Assembly: GCA_949592205.1 (NCBI GenBank)
Contig: CATIUR010000001.1
Coordinates: 337,162,250 to 337,226,249 of the forward strand
Length of the DNA: 64,000 bases
DNA from: Helichrysum umbraculigerum
Taxonomy: Eukaryota > Streptophyta > Magnoliopsida > Asterales > Asteraceae
Direction: 5' to 3'
Below, piece after piece: positions 1-10,000 of this stretch. Below the pieces are notes generated by a model. The model did no database searches. It was given only the letters and a program-made list of their open reading frames with translations, and had not been told where the DNA came from. Position 1 is the first letter of the stretch. The number at the start of each line of letters is the position of its first letter. Made by a program: the position numbers and the translations under genes.

Positions 1-2385
1 AAAAGCACTCTTAACATCCATCTGATACACAATGAATCCCTTGAATGAAGCATAAGCCAAAAACAATCTAATTGCCTCTATCCTTGCAACAGGTGCAAAA
101 ACCTCATCATAATCAATCCCCTCTTCTTGTGAATACCCCTGTGCAACCAATCTAGCCTTGTTTTTGATCACTATACCTCTTTCATCCTTCTTGTTCTTGA
201 AAATCCATTTAGTACCAATTGCCCTCTTCTCTTTAGGCAAATCAACCAATGTCCAAACTTCTTGAATCTTAAACTGAAGCAACTCCTCTTGCATAGCTTC
301 AATCCAACTAGGATCTCTCAAAGCTTCAGTAACCTTCTTTGGTTCTGTTTGAGACAGAAAACAGGCAAACAAAGAAGTATTAACAGCTTCTGTATCAAGA
401 TTTACTTCTTCCTCATTTGCTGAAGCTTCAAACACCTGACTTTGATTTCTTGTTTTAACAGCTGATTCAATATCTCCTATTACATTCTCAAGTGGATGAT
501 CTTTATGAGTAATGTATTTAGATGCTGCTGTTTCTTGAATACTCTCCTCTAAGTTGGTAAAATTTCCTTCTTGACCAGACTCACTACTTGACACTTCTCT
601 TGCAATTCTCTTTGACAAAGGAGTAGAACTCATCAAATGTAGATAATTCAAATGTTCCTGCTCTGTGTCAAGATGCTTTGTAGGTGTCTGATCAACATTC
701 ACACCTGCCTTTGTATTCTTCTGTACTGGACTCATATCACTGTCTTCTGTACTGTCTTCAATAACAGGTCTATCAGAATCATCAACATGAGAAAATGATG
801 TTTCATCTGATTTTCCTGTTTCCACATCCTGTGATGTCGTTGGTTGATCAGTATCAAACACTTCTGGGGGATCAGGAGACCAAATTGGAAATAATATATA
901 TTCCAATGAATCATTCTTCTTTCCAACTGATATTCCTGATTTTGTTCTACCTTCTTCATCACCTGTTCCTGCATTTGTACCTGCACTTGTACCTGCACTA
1001 GTATCCACATTTGTATATCTAAAAGCAGTATTAAGTGCATCAATATCAAACAGTGATTCAGGACCTTTTCCCTCAGGATTAACAGTGTTTTCATTAAAAG
1101 TAATGTGCACTGTTTCTTCTATGATTCTGGTCCTTTGATTGAATACCCTATAAGATTTACTTTGAATAGAATAACCAACAAATATCCCCTCATCAGCCTT
1201 ACTCTGAAACTTACCTAAGTGATCTTTGGTATTTAAGATTGTACAAGGACACCCAAAAGATTTTAAGAAACTAACCAAAGGCTTTCTCTTAAACAACAGT
1301 TCATATGGTGTCTTGTTATGAGGCTTAACAACTAATACTCTATTCTGAACATAACAAGCTGTGCTAACTGCCTCTGCCCAAAAAGACATAGGTAGCTTTG
1401 CATCAGATAGCATGGTTCTAGCAGCCTCAATCAGTGTCCTATTCCTCCTTTCAGCTACTCCATTTTGTTGAGGAGTTCTAGGTGCACTAAATTCTCTCTT
1501 AATACCTTTAACTTCACAGAATTTATCCATCTCATGATTTTTAAATTCTGTTCCATTATCACTTCTGATGATCTTTACTCTTTTATCCAATTGATTCTCC
1601 ATCTTAGTTATAAATGATCTAAGTATTTCACCTGTCTCATCCTTTGTCCTAAGAAAGAAAACCCATGTAAATCTAGAATAATCATCAATAATCACAAGAC
1701 AGTAAGACTTTTTCCCCATACTACTTATACTGGTTGGTCCAAATAAGTCCATATGCAATAAGTGTAAGGGTGTGCTATTTGTGTTCACAGATTTGGACTT
1801 AAATGAGGATTTGTGTTGCTTTCCCTTTTGACAAGAAACACAATGATCATCACATGAATAGACCTTTTCAGGCAAACCTCTAACAAGCTTGTTTTTAACA
1901 AGTTTATTAATGGTTTTGAAATTCATGTGACACATCCTCCTATGCCACAGTTCAGATTCATTCACACTTGCTTTAGAAATAAGACAGTTTAAATCAGGTT
2001 GAGGTGTCATATTTACTAAGTCACACTTATATACATTATCTTGTCTTGGAATTCTCATCAAAATCATGTTTTCCGGTATTTTGAATTCTTTGGACAAGAT
2101 AAGGCATTCAGTGTCAGTAAAATGAACTGGGTTCTTTTTATCTGTGATTTGACTCACACTTAGTAAATTATACCTCAGTTGTTCCACAAAATAAACATTA
2201 TCAAAACTTAGCTTTTCACTCTGAACTGTTCCTTTCCCTGTGATCCTTCCTCCTTTTGGATTGCTTCCAAAAGCTACATATCCTCCATCAAAAGATTTAA
2301 AGTCCTGCAGCTTTTCTTTGTCTCCAGTCATGTGCCGTGAGCATCCACTATCAATATGCCATAAGCTCTTAGGCTTGCCCTGCAC
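1..2385 (-). CDS. pol: Copia A pol (protease, integrase, RT), partial
   Basis: The frame is open from 2385 to the window edge, so only the first 795 codons are visible: the aspartic protease (DSG followed by CSRHM near residue 12), the HHCC zinc region, the integrase core with its D, D (SDNG) and E (VAERRN) residues, and the start of reverse transcriptase. At residue 742 it has the usual Asn of the conserved NKARLVAQG motif, whereas Copia B has Lys. There is no ATG upstream of the protease motif and a TGA lies in frame at 2392-2394. Translation from a local start would therefore lose the protease; the boundary looks like a 3' splice site. The product would be cut by its own protease in the virus-like particle. 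Confidence 0.93.
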   Translation of the reverse strand, partial: MQGKPKSLWHIDSGCSRHMTGDKEKLQDFKSFDGGYVAFGSNPKGGRITGKGTVQSEKLSFDNVYFVEQLRYNLLSVSQITDKKNPVHFTDTECLILSKEFKIPENMILMRIPRQDNVYKCDLVNMTPQPDLNCLISKASVNESELWHRRMCHMNFKTINKLVKNKLVRGLPEKVYSCDDHCVSCQKGKQHKSSFKSKSVNTNSTPLHLLHMDLFGPTSISSMGKKSYCLVIIDDYSRFTWVFFLRTKDETGEILRSFITKMENQLDKRVKIIRSDNGTEFKNHEMDKFCEVKGIKREFSAPRTPQQNGVAERRNRTLIEAARTMLSDAKLPMSFWAEAVSTACYVQNRVLVVKPHNKTPYELLFKRKPLVSFLKSFGCPCTILNTKDHLGKFQSKADEGIFVGYSIQSKSYRVFNQRTRIIEETVHITFNENTVNPEGKGPESLFDIDALNTAFRYTNVDTSAGTSAGTNAGTGDEEGRTKSGISVGKKNDSLEYILFPIWSPDPPEVFDTDQPTTSQDVETGKSDETSFSHVDDSDRPVIEDSTEDSDMSPVQKNTKAGVNVDQTPTKHLDTEQEHLNYLHLMSSTPLSKRIAREVSSSESGQEGNFTNLEESIQETAASKYITHKDHPLENVIGDIESAVKTRNQSQVFEASANEEEVNLDTEAVNTSLFACFLSQTEPKKVTEALRDPSWIEAMQEELLQFKIQEVWTLVDLPKEKRAIGTKWIFKNKKDERGIVIKNKARLVAQGYSQEEGIDYDEVFAPVARIEAIRLFLAYASFKGFIVYQMDVKSAF

Positions 2386-2404
2386 AAATAGTCAAAAAAG
2401 AGAA

Positions 2405-5125
2405 TTAATTTCTCTTGGGAACCCAAACCAATTTGGCTTTGGGTTTCCCATGTGCATTCACATAATCAACTTTCTTAAAGATTATTGATTGTGAAGCACT
2501 GTTGGTATTTGGATCTGTTAATTTATCAGACTTAATAGGTGTCCAAATCCAACTAATTTTAGACTTAACAGTGTTCTTTGGCTTAACAGTTTTAACTGTT
2601 TTACCAATTGAAGATTCAGTGTTAATTTTGTTAACACTGTTTTTGAAATCAGTTACCACTGTTTTAGTCTTTGAGCTTTTGGCTAATTTTGTTATTACTG
2701 CTGCAGTAGATTTACCTGTAACAGTGTTTAACATGGTAGCCTTTGAGTTTATCTTCTGAACTCTGGCAGTATGATCAACTTTTGATTGAAAATTTTGTTT
2801 GTTAATCATATTTGCTTTCATCCATGACTGTTTTCTAATCCTTTGAACATTCTCAGGATTATAATAACAGTCATATTTAAGATGACCCATTTTTCCACAT
2901 ATAAAGCAAGACATTTCTTTAATCACAGTAACATTATTACCCAGTTTTTGTGAAATCATTTGATTCCAATTTCTTTGATTACCTCTGGGTTTTTGATTTT
3001 GAAAACTCTGTGAAGAAGAAGCACTTGCTTTACATTTACAATTCATACAGTTATTCACAACAGATTCAACAACAGGTTTAGTAACTGAGTTAACTGTATT
3101 ACTAACATATCCTAACCCATGTTTAGATTTGTTAGTATTCAAGCTCACCTTCTCTAAGTCCAGTTTAACCTTCTCCTTAAACATTTTCTTACCCTCTTCT
3201 AGTTTATCAGTTTTAAGATTAACAACTAGATCAGTAATTACTCTCTTCACATCCTCACATGTTGACTCAGACTTAGATGATTCAGATTTCACACTCTTCT
3301 CACTATCAGATGTCCTATCACTTTGATCATCTTCTTCAGTCCAGTCACTAACTTCACCTTCTACAAACAGATCATCATCAGATAAACTTTTAATTGGATC
3401 AGCCTTTTTAACCTCATCTACCATTTCTCTTTTAAGTGAATTGATATCAATTTCACTTTTGGGAGGAAAGTAGGTGTGATTATAAGGTGGAGGTACATTA
3501 TTGTATCCTAATCCAGTATTAAGTTTATCATGAATCTGTGAATTAATAAGTTTATTTACACTCTTTGAAGCATGTTCTAATTTACTTACATCAAGCCTTA
3601 TACTATCTCTTTCACATGTGACCTCAGTAAGTTTCTTAGATAACAAATCAACTTTATCTTTAAAAGAGTCTCTCTCCCACCTAGCATATTCAATGTCATA
3701 CTTAAACTGTGTTGCATTGACTTCATATGCCTTTATTTGATTTTCCAGATTTTCAATGACTGCTATGGTGTGTTTACTTTTGATTTCCCATTGTTTTAGT
3801 TCCTCACACACTTTTATATTATGATCTCTGTAGTGTTTAACAGTTTGTTTACAAACAGCAGAACATAATTTATTTTGTACCTCAGTAGGAACTTCTGACT
3901 TTTTGTCAGATTCTGCAATGGCCATGAGACATTGATTCTTCACAACATGCTCTTCTTGATCACTCCAATCCCATCCACAGCCATCCATAGACACCAAAGC
4001 ATTTGCTGAAGCCCCCTGAATTGGAATGTTTCTTGTCTGTGTTCCAGTGCTTCCAGATCTCTGACCATTACCATTCTGCTCTTGCCTAGGGTTTCTGCAT
4101 TCTCTGGCAAAGTGTCCCATCTTGTGACAGTTGAAACACTCAATCTTGCTCTTATCAAACCAATTTGCATCATTCCTCTTGTATGCAAAGTTATTTCTAC
4201 CAGTCCTCTGCATGAACCTTTTTGCTCTCTGAGTAATCAATGCAATTTGCCACTTGATGTCCATCTCCTCTAGATCATCACCATCAAATTGTTCCAGATC
4301 TTCATTAGTAAGTGAAGAATTCACATTACTTGCAAAGAAAGATTCTAATATTTGATCATTAGAACTATTTGATGATGATCCTGCTCCTCCTGAAACATGA
4401 GTAGAACCCATTTGACTTGATTCTGCTTTTGTTCCAGCCATAGACATAAAAGCAGCATTATGACTGTATCCAGTTGATTGCTTCTTACTTTCCACCTCAG
4501 ACTCAAAGTTCCTCAGATCATTGTATATATCTTCTAGTTCCTTAACTTCAATGTCTGAACTCTGCCTCAATCCAACAGTATAGATTGTCCATTCATCACC
4601 TAATGATCTCAAGAACTTTCTGTTAAGATCTTCTTTGTCAATCTTAACCTTGTGATTTTCCAATTCTCCAACTAATTTAGTAAACCTATCAAAGGTTTGA
4701 GTTAGAGTTTCAGATTTCACATGGCTAAAATTTTCAAATTGTTGTTTTAACAGAGATCTTTTATTCTTTTTGGTGTTATCATTACCACCAAACCTCTTCT
4801 CAATTGCCTCCATCAGTACCTTGGGATCTTCACAATTATCAAATCTGCTCTGATGCTCATTAGGAATGGAAAGCAACAGAGTACTAAGTGCTTTGTACTC
4901 AGTAGATCTGATTTTCCTCTCTGCTTCAGATGTTGGTGGTGCTCTTGGTTGCTTTACTCCATCACCATCAAGCGTTACTGGTATACCATTAACAACAACT
5001 TCCCACATCTGATAATCCGTGAGAAGCATATATTGCCTGATTCTGACCTTCCATAGGTCAAACACATCAGGTTTAAGCATTGGTATCTTTGTTGCTTGAA
5101 TTCCTTCATTGCCTTCAGACGCCAT
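2405..5125 (-). CDS. gag: Copia A Gag with two zinc knuckles
   Basis: This frame encodes the capsid/nucleocapsid protein, about 906 residues from the ATG at 5125. The frame stays open nine bases further upstream, but only without an ATG. The N-terminal 250 residues are the UBN2-type Copia Gag domain, helical with many Lys and Glu residues. A first CCHC knuckle (CX2CX4HX4C) is near residue 333 and a second near 742, separated by a long acidic and coiled-coil-like stretch. Two knuckles about 400 residues apart make it longer than a usual Copia Gag. It differs from the Copia B copy at only a few residues, for instance Asn versus Lys near residue 545 and Met versus Val between two cysteines near residue 695. 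It ends 20 bases before the pol frame. Confidence 0.93.
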   Translation of the reverse strand: MASEGNEGIQATKIPMLKPDVFDLWKVRIRQYMLLTDYQMWEVVVNGIPVTLDGDGVKQPRAPPTSEAERKIRSTEYKALSTLLLSIPNEHQSRFDNCEDPKVLMEAIEKRFGGNDNTKKNKRSLLKQQFENFSHVKSETLTQTFDRFTKLVGELENHKVKIDKEDLNRKFLRSLGDEWTIYTVGLRQSSDIEVKELEDIYNDLRNFESEVESKKQSTGYSHNAAFMSMAGTKAESSQMGSTHVSGGAGSSSNSSNDQILESFFASNVNSSLTNEDLEQFDGDDLEEMDIKWQIALITQRAKRFMQRTGRNNFAYKRNDANWFDKSKIECFNCHKMGHFARECRNPRQEQNGNGQRSGSTGTQTRNIPIQGASANALVSMDGCGWDWSDQEEHVVKNQCLMAIAESDKKSEVPTEVQNKLCSAVCKQTVKHYRDHNIKVCEELKQWEIKSKHTIAVIENLENQIKAYEVNATQFKYDIEYARWERDSFKDKVDLLSKKLTEVTCERDSIRLDVSKLEHASKSVNKLINSQIHDKLNTGLGYNNVPPPYNHTYFPPKSEIDINSLKREMVDEVKKADPIKSLSDDDLFVEGEVSDWTEEDDQSDRTSDSEKSVKSESSKSESTCEDVKRVITDLVVNLKTDKLEEGKKMFKEKVKLDLEKVSLNTNKSKHGLGYVSNTVNSVTKPVVESVVNNCMNCKCKASASSSQSFQNQKPRGNQRNWNQMISQKLGNNVTVIKEMSCFICGKMGHLKYDCYYNPENVQRIRKQSWMKANMINKQNFQSKVDHTARVQKINSKATMLNTVTGKSTAAVITKLAKSSKTKTVVTDFKNSVNKINTESSIGKTVKTVKPKNTVKSKISWIWTPIKSDKLTDPNTNSASQSIIFKKVDYVNAHGKPKAKLVWVPKRN

Positions 5126-5207
5126 TGAAATCAAAACTTAATATCTGAACTAAACTCAAATACTAATACTAATAATCCCAGATCTTCCTGTCTTCAAAGC
5201 TTCACAA

Positions 5208-5219
5208 GCTCTGATACCA
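5208..5219 (-). other. Copia A primer-binding site (initiator tRNA-Met)
   Basis: The minus strand reads TGGTATCAGAGC, complementary to the 3' end of plant initiator tRNA-Met, three bases from the LTR edge. It primes minus-strand DNA synthesis. Confidence 0.92.
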
Positions 5220-5222
5220 CTT

Positions 5223-5873
5223 TGTTAGTCCCTGTTTAACTTAATAAACAATCTTACTTAATAAGCCTTGAATATATTATTGAGAAGTTGCGGAATCACA
5301 CTCAATAATATTAAGAAGATCAATGAATATTAATTAATTTAATGAACTCAATAATATACCGAAAGCTTCAATCTTATTAATGATATAAGACGAATACACT
5401 TGATGTATTAGGGTTACAGAAAACCTTGAAGCTGCGCAAAAATCATTAACCTATCTAGGTCTAAAGGATCTCTATTTATAACATATAGAGTCCTATACAA
5501 TCTCCTACAAATATGGAATAAACTAACTTCCATAACCGACTCATACTTATCACAAAATCATAAACAGTTTTAACTACCATTCTGATGTAAACAGTTGTAA
5601 CTGTTACACATTCAGTGGTAACTGCTTTAATTGTAATATACTACAAGTACAAATATATAATCAGTGTTAACTGTTTCATATATAACTAACAGTTACTAAT
5701 ACATAAGCAGTTTTAACTACTTACAGACACATAACTATCAGTTGTAATCTATCTTCAATCAGTTGTAACTTCATAAAGACAGTTTTAACCTTCAAAGCAA
5801 ACAGTTTTAATCACTTATACTCTGTCTTCTCATCAGAACTTCAACTCAGACCTGAAACAGTTTTGACCCAACA
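5223..5873 (-). repeat. Copia A 5' LTR (651 bp)
   Basis: The LTR has TG...CA ends (TGTTAG...CCAACA on the plus strand). It is nearly identical to the Copia B right LTR except for one substitution seen by eye and a 38-bp deletion between short ATCAGTTGTAA repeats. The minus strand carries a TATA box (TATAAATAG at 5472-5480) and, upstream of it, many CAGTTNTAAC-like motifs. Confidence 0.95.
5472..5480 (-). promoter_or_regulatory. TATA box of Copia A LTR
   Basis: TATAAATAG on the minus strand, downstream (in element sense) of the motif-rich U3 region. The same box is at 13487-13495 and 24640-24648 in the Copia B LTRs. Confidence 0.7.
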
Positions 5874-5878
5874 CGTTG

Positions 5879-6997
5879 GGCACGGCGTCGCTATGTGCGA
5901 CTTTCGCAATTTAATCCGACGTTGTACGTGGCGTCGCTATAGGCGACGTAGTTGATTTCTGCGACGTAAGGGTCTGCGTCGCTAAGTGCGACGTCGCAAT
6001 TCAATGCGATGTAATAGGCTGCGTCGCTATATGCGACGTTGGGGATATAGTGCGACGTAGGTCGCTGCGTCGCATTTGCTCCAGGCCAAATGCGACGTAC
6101 GGGGTCTGATCGGAATTTCAACTTCAAAAACGCATTTTCCGGCCATCGATCGGCCTAATATTTTTACCCAACCCATATTAGGACATTACAAGGTTATACA
6201 AACAACTAGCAAGTTATAAAACTTAAAAACGAGAGTTTTCGGAGTTGTGTCGGAAACTTACAAATCGCCGAAATGAAATTCCGGAAAGATAGGATTGTAG
6301 ATCGCGAAGTGGTGAACGTTTTATTCCAAAAGGGCTTGGTGATCCGAGTGCGTTTTGTGTGTTTATTTTGCAATTTTTGTTGATTTGGTTTGTGTTTTAG
6401 TTGAGAGAAAATAAGAGATGAGAGAGAGAAAAGAAATGAGAAATGAAAGAAAAAGGAAGAAAAGGAGGTGATTAAGGTGGAATCCCCACCTTTTTCAGTC
6501 TCCGCGAAGTGCCCCGTGCGGTGTTCGTTTGCTCCGACGTTTAAACGTTAAATATTTATTTTCTATGTTTTAATATACATTTTAAAATACGAATAATTAC
6601 TCAGTATTTTGTTAAAGCATTTGACTAAACATTTAATAATTACATTATAAATGGTGATTTGTCTTATTTTGTCTGCGCAATTATAGTTTATTCGCGTTTA
6701 TATTAATTGTATGATAAACTTGGATACTAAATATTATTGACATAATATTTTTAAGTACAATAACGTTATTAAAATCCTTGTATTACTTAAATCAATTTTA
6801 CACCAACGTCCGTATTTATTGTATCGAAATTCATTCGATTTGAAACTCGTACGATTTAAACAAATCGCATAATTGTAGATATATATTCAACAATATATAT
6901 AATAATTGATACATTAATTAGCCTAACACAGAACTAATTACATGTATTAATACTTGTTTAGGCACTAAATTCTAGTCCTAAATTGACGGTTGTCACA
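5879..6997 (-). repeat. Gypsy LTR1, right part
   Basis: This is the last 1119 bp of the LTR up to TGTCACA, beginning directly after Copia A and its CGTTG target copy. It starts in the GCGAC/GTCGC motif array (to about 6098). It shares several bases with the right part of LTR2 that differ from LTR3, for example ggaGgtg versus ggaAgtg-type changes near 6465. The left part lies beyond the window. Confidence 0.93.
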
Positions 6998-7012
6998 TTC
7001 TCCCCCTGTTAG
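6998..7012 (-). other. Gypsy copy 1 polypurine tract
   Basis: The minus strand reads AACAGGGGGAGAA directly before the 3' LTR. It is the expected primer for plus-strand synthesis. The same tract is at 26204-26218 in copy 2. Confidence 0.8.
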
Positions 7013-7031
7013 GAGAATTTCGTCCCGAAAT

Positions 7032-10000
7032 TTATGTTGAAGTTGTGTTTGTCGTTGAGTCAGTGAAGAGTTGAGGATACTTGAGTCGCATCTGGTCTTC
7101 TCGTTCCCAGGTGAATTCCGGACCGCGCCGCGAATTCCACCTAACTTTGACGATGGGAATACGACTTTGTTTAAGTTGTTTGACCTCACGGTCCATGATT
7201 TCGGCGGGTTCCTCAACAAAGTGAAGTTTCTCGTCAACTCGAATTTCATCGAGTGGAATGATAAGTGTCTCATTAGACAGACACTTCTTCAGATTTGAAA
7301 CATGAAATGTGGGATGCACGCTGCTGAGTTCAGATGGCAGCTGCAATCGATAAGCCACTGGACCAATCCTTTCGAGGATCTCGAATGGTCCAATGTATCT
7401 GGGATTCAACTTCCCTCGTTTGCCAAATCGGATTACGCCTTTCCAAGGCGATACTTTGAGTAGAACTCGATCCCCAACTTGGAACTCGAGTGGTTTGCGT
7501 CTCACGTCAGCATAACTTTTCTGACGATCACGCGCAGCCTTAAGCTTGTTTTGAATTTCAACGATTCTCTCGGTCGTTTCGTGAATGATTTCTGGACCTG
7601 TGAGTTGGCTATCCCCAACTTCGGTCCAACAGATAGGTGACCGGCACTTACGACCGTACAGTGCCTCGAAGGGTGCAGCTTTGATGCTGGTATGATAGCT
7701 GTTGTTGTACGAGAACTCGCACAATGGTAGATGTTTTTCCCAGTTTACTCCGAAGTCTACTACGCAGGCCCGTAGCATGTCTTCTAGTGTTTGAATTGTT
7801 CGTTCACTTTGGCCGTCGGTTTGAGGATGATATGCGGTACTCATATCAAGTCGAGTACCCAGGGATTTTTGAAGTGATTGCCAAAATTGTGAAGTGAAAC
7901 GACTATCTCTATCAGAGATAATTGAGATTGGAACCCCGTGTTTGGTCACGATTTCTTTCAGGTAAATTCTGGTGAGGCGTTCCATTTTGTCGGATTCTTT
8001 GATTGCCAGGAAGTGAGCAGACTTTGTGAGACGATCCACGATCACCCAAATGGTATCGCAACCGCTCGATGACTTGGGTAGTTTGGTTATGAAGTCCATG
8101 GCAATTTGTTCCCATTTCCATTCAGGAAGACTGGGTTGTTGAAGTAACCCAGAAGGTTTTTGATATTCGATTTTGACTTTGGAGCAAGTAAGGCACTTGC
8201 TGACATAGGTGGCGATTTCCGCTTTCATGTTCGGCCACCAGTAGAAGTCCTTGATACCGTGGTACATTTTATCGGATCCCGGATGGATAGAATATTTTGA
8301 CTTGTGAGCTTCATCCATCACCAAGTCTCGTAGGTTCCCAAATTTAGGCAACCAGATTCGGTTTGAGAAATACCTAATCCCGTTAGGTCTGATTTCGAAT
8401 TGTTTATCCATGCCCCGCAAGGCTTCATCCTTGACGTTTTCGTGTTTCAAGGCTTCGAGTTGAGCAGTGAGAATTTGAATGTTTAAATTGTTGTGAATGG
8501 TCATACTGAGGGCTCGGACCCGAAGCGGTTTCACTCGCTCTTTTCGACTCAGGGCATCGGCAACAACATTTGCTTTGCCTGGATGATATTTGAGTTCGCA
8601 GTCATAATCAGTAAGCAACTCGACCCATCGACGTTGCCTCATGTTGAGATCCTTCTGATCGAATATGTGTTGGAGACTTTTGTGGTCTGTAAAGATTGTG
8701 CACCTAGTGCCGTAGAGGTAATGTCTCCAAATTTTGAGAGCGAAAACGACAGCTCCTAGCTCGAGGTCGTGGGTGGTGTAATTCTTTTCATGAATCTTAA
8801 GCTGTCGGGAAGCATAAGCTATGACTTTGTCTCGTTGCATGAGCACACAACCGAGACCTTGATGTGAAGCATCGCAGTATACCACGAAGTCATCGGTGCC
8901 TTCGGGTAATGATAGGATAGGAGCACTGCAAAGCTTTTGTTTTAAGAGTTGGAATGCCGACTCTTGCTTATCAGTCCAGTCAAACTTTTTGTCTTTCTGG
9001 GTCAGCGTCGTGAGTGGTATGGCTATCTTGGAGAAATTTTCAATGAATCGTCGATAGTATCCGGCCAGTCCTAGAAACTGCCGTACTTCGGTCGGAGTGG
9101 TTGGCGATTGCCAGTCTTTGATAGCCTCGATTTTTGACGGGTCGACGTGAATCCCCTGACTGTCAATCACGTGACCAAGGAATTGAACGGTTTTGATCCA
9201 GAACTCACACTTAGAGAACTTGGCATAGAGCTCCTCGTGTTTAAGTAGTTCAAGGATGGTTCTGAGGTGTTCCGCATGCTCTTCTTTGCTTCGTGAATAT
9301 ATGAGGATGTCATCGATGAAAACAATGACAAACTTATCAAGGTAAGGTTTGCACACCCGATTCATAAGGTCCATGAATACCGCCGGTGCATTGGTTAGGC
9401 CGAATGGCATCACTTGGAATTCGTAATGCCCGTAACGGGTTCTGAAAGCGGTTTTTGGAATATCGGCATCGCGAACACGCAATTGGTGATAACCGGATCG
9501 GAGATCAATCTTTGAATAACAACTCGACCCTTGAAGTTGGTCGAACAGGTCATCGATTCGAGGGAGTGGATACCGGTTCTTGACAGTTAACTTGTTCAAC
9601 TCTCGATAGTCGATACACATTCGAAAAGAACCATCTTTCTTCTTAACAAATAGGACCGGAGCTCCCCAAGGTGAAGAACTCGGCCTGATAAACCCTCGTT
9701 CCAGGAGTTCCTGTAACTGGGTGGACAGCTCCTGAAGTTCGGATGGAGCTAAACGGTATGGTGCTCGGGCCACAGGCGCAGCACCCGATACAAGATCGAT
9801 TGAGAACTCAACCTGTCTTGGTGGTGGTAGACCAGGCAGTTCCTCAGGAAAGACTTCTGGAAAGTCTCGAACGATTGGAACATCCTCAAGTCGCTTCTCC
9901 TCCGACTTTTTCTCCATGATGTGCGCGAGGATTGATGGATAACCCTTTCTCAGAAATTTCCGGGTTTTAAGACAAGAGATGATGTTAAGCCTCGTCCCTC

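Larger units (their letters stand above)
1..5873 (-). mobile_element. Copia A: LTR retrotransposon, 5' half (cut by window start)
   Basis: This is a Ty1/Copia element on the minus strand, so its 5' LTR lies at the right. Visible from 5' to 3' are the LTR (5223-5873), the primer site, gag and most of pol; the rest lies left of the window. It matches Copia B base for base at an offset of 19168, with few differences. It is followed by CGTTG (5874-5878), the same five bases that flank both sides of Copia B, so it sits at the identical position of a Gypsy LTR. It belongs to the left copy of the tandem duplication. Confidence 0.95.

Noticed and set aside
732..1094. 120-codon minus-strand ORF, also at 19900-20262
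   Set aside because: It is an out-of-frame shadow of the Copia pol linker; Met/Leu/Gln-rich by frame bias.
5891..6127. 78-codon ORF with a VAYSDA-like repeat, also in LTR2 and LTR3
   Set aside because: It arises from the GCGAC/GTCGC array of the Gypsy LTR; there is no start context or independent conservation.
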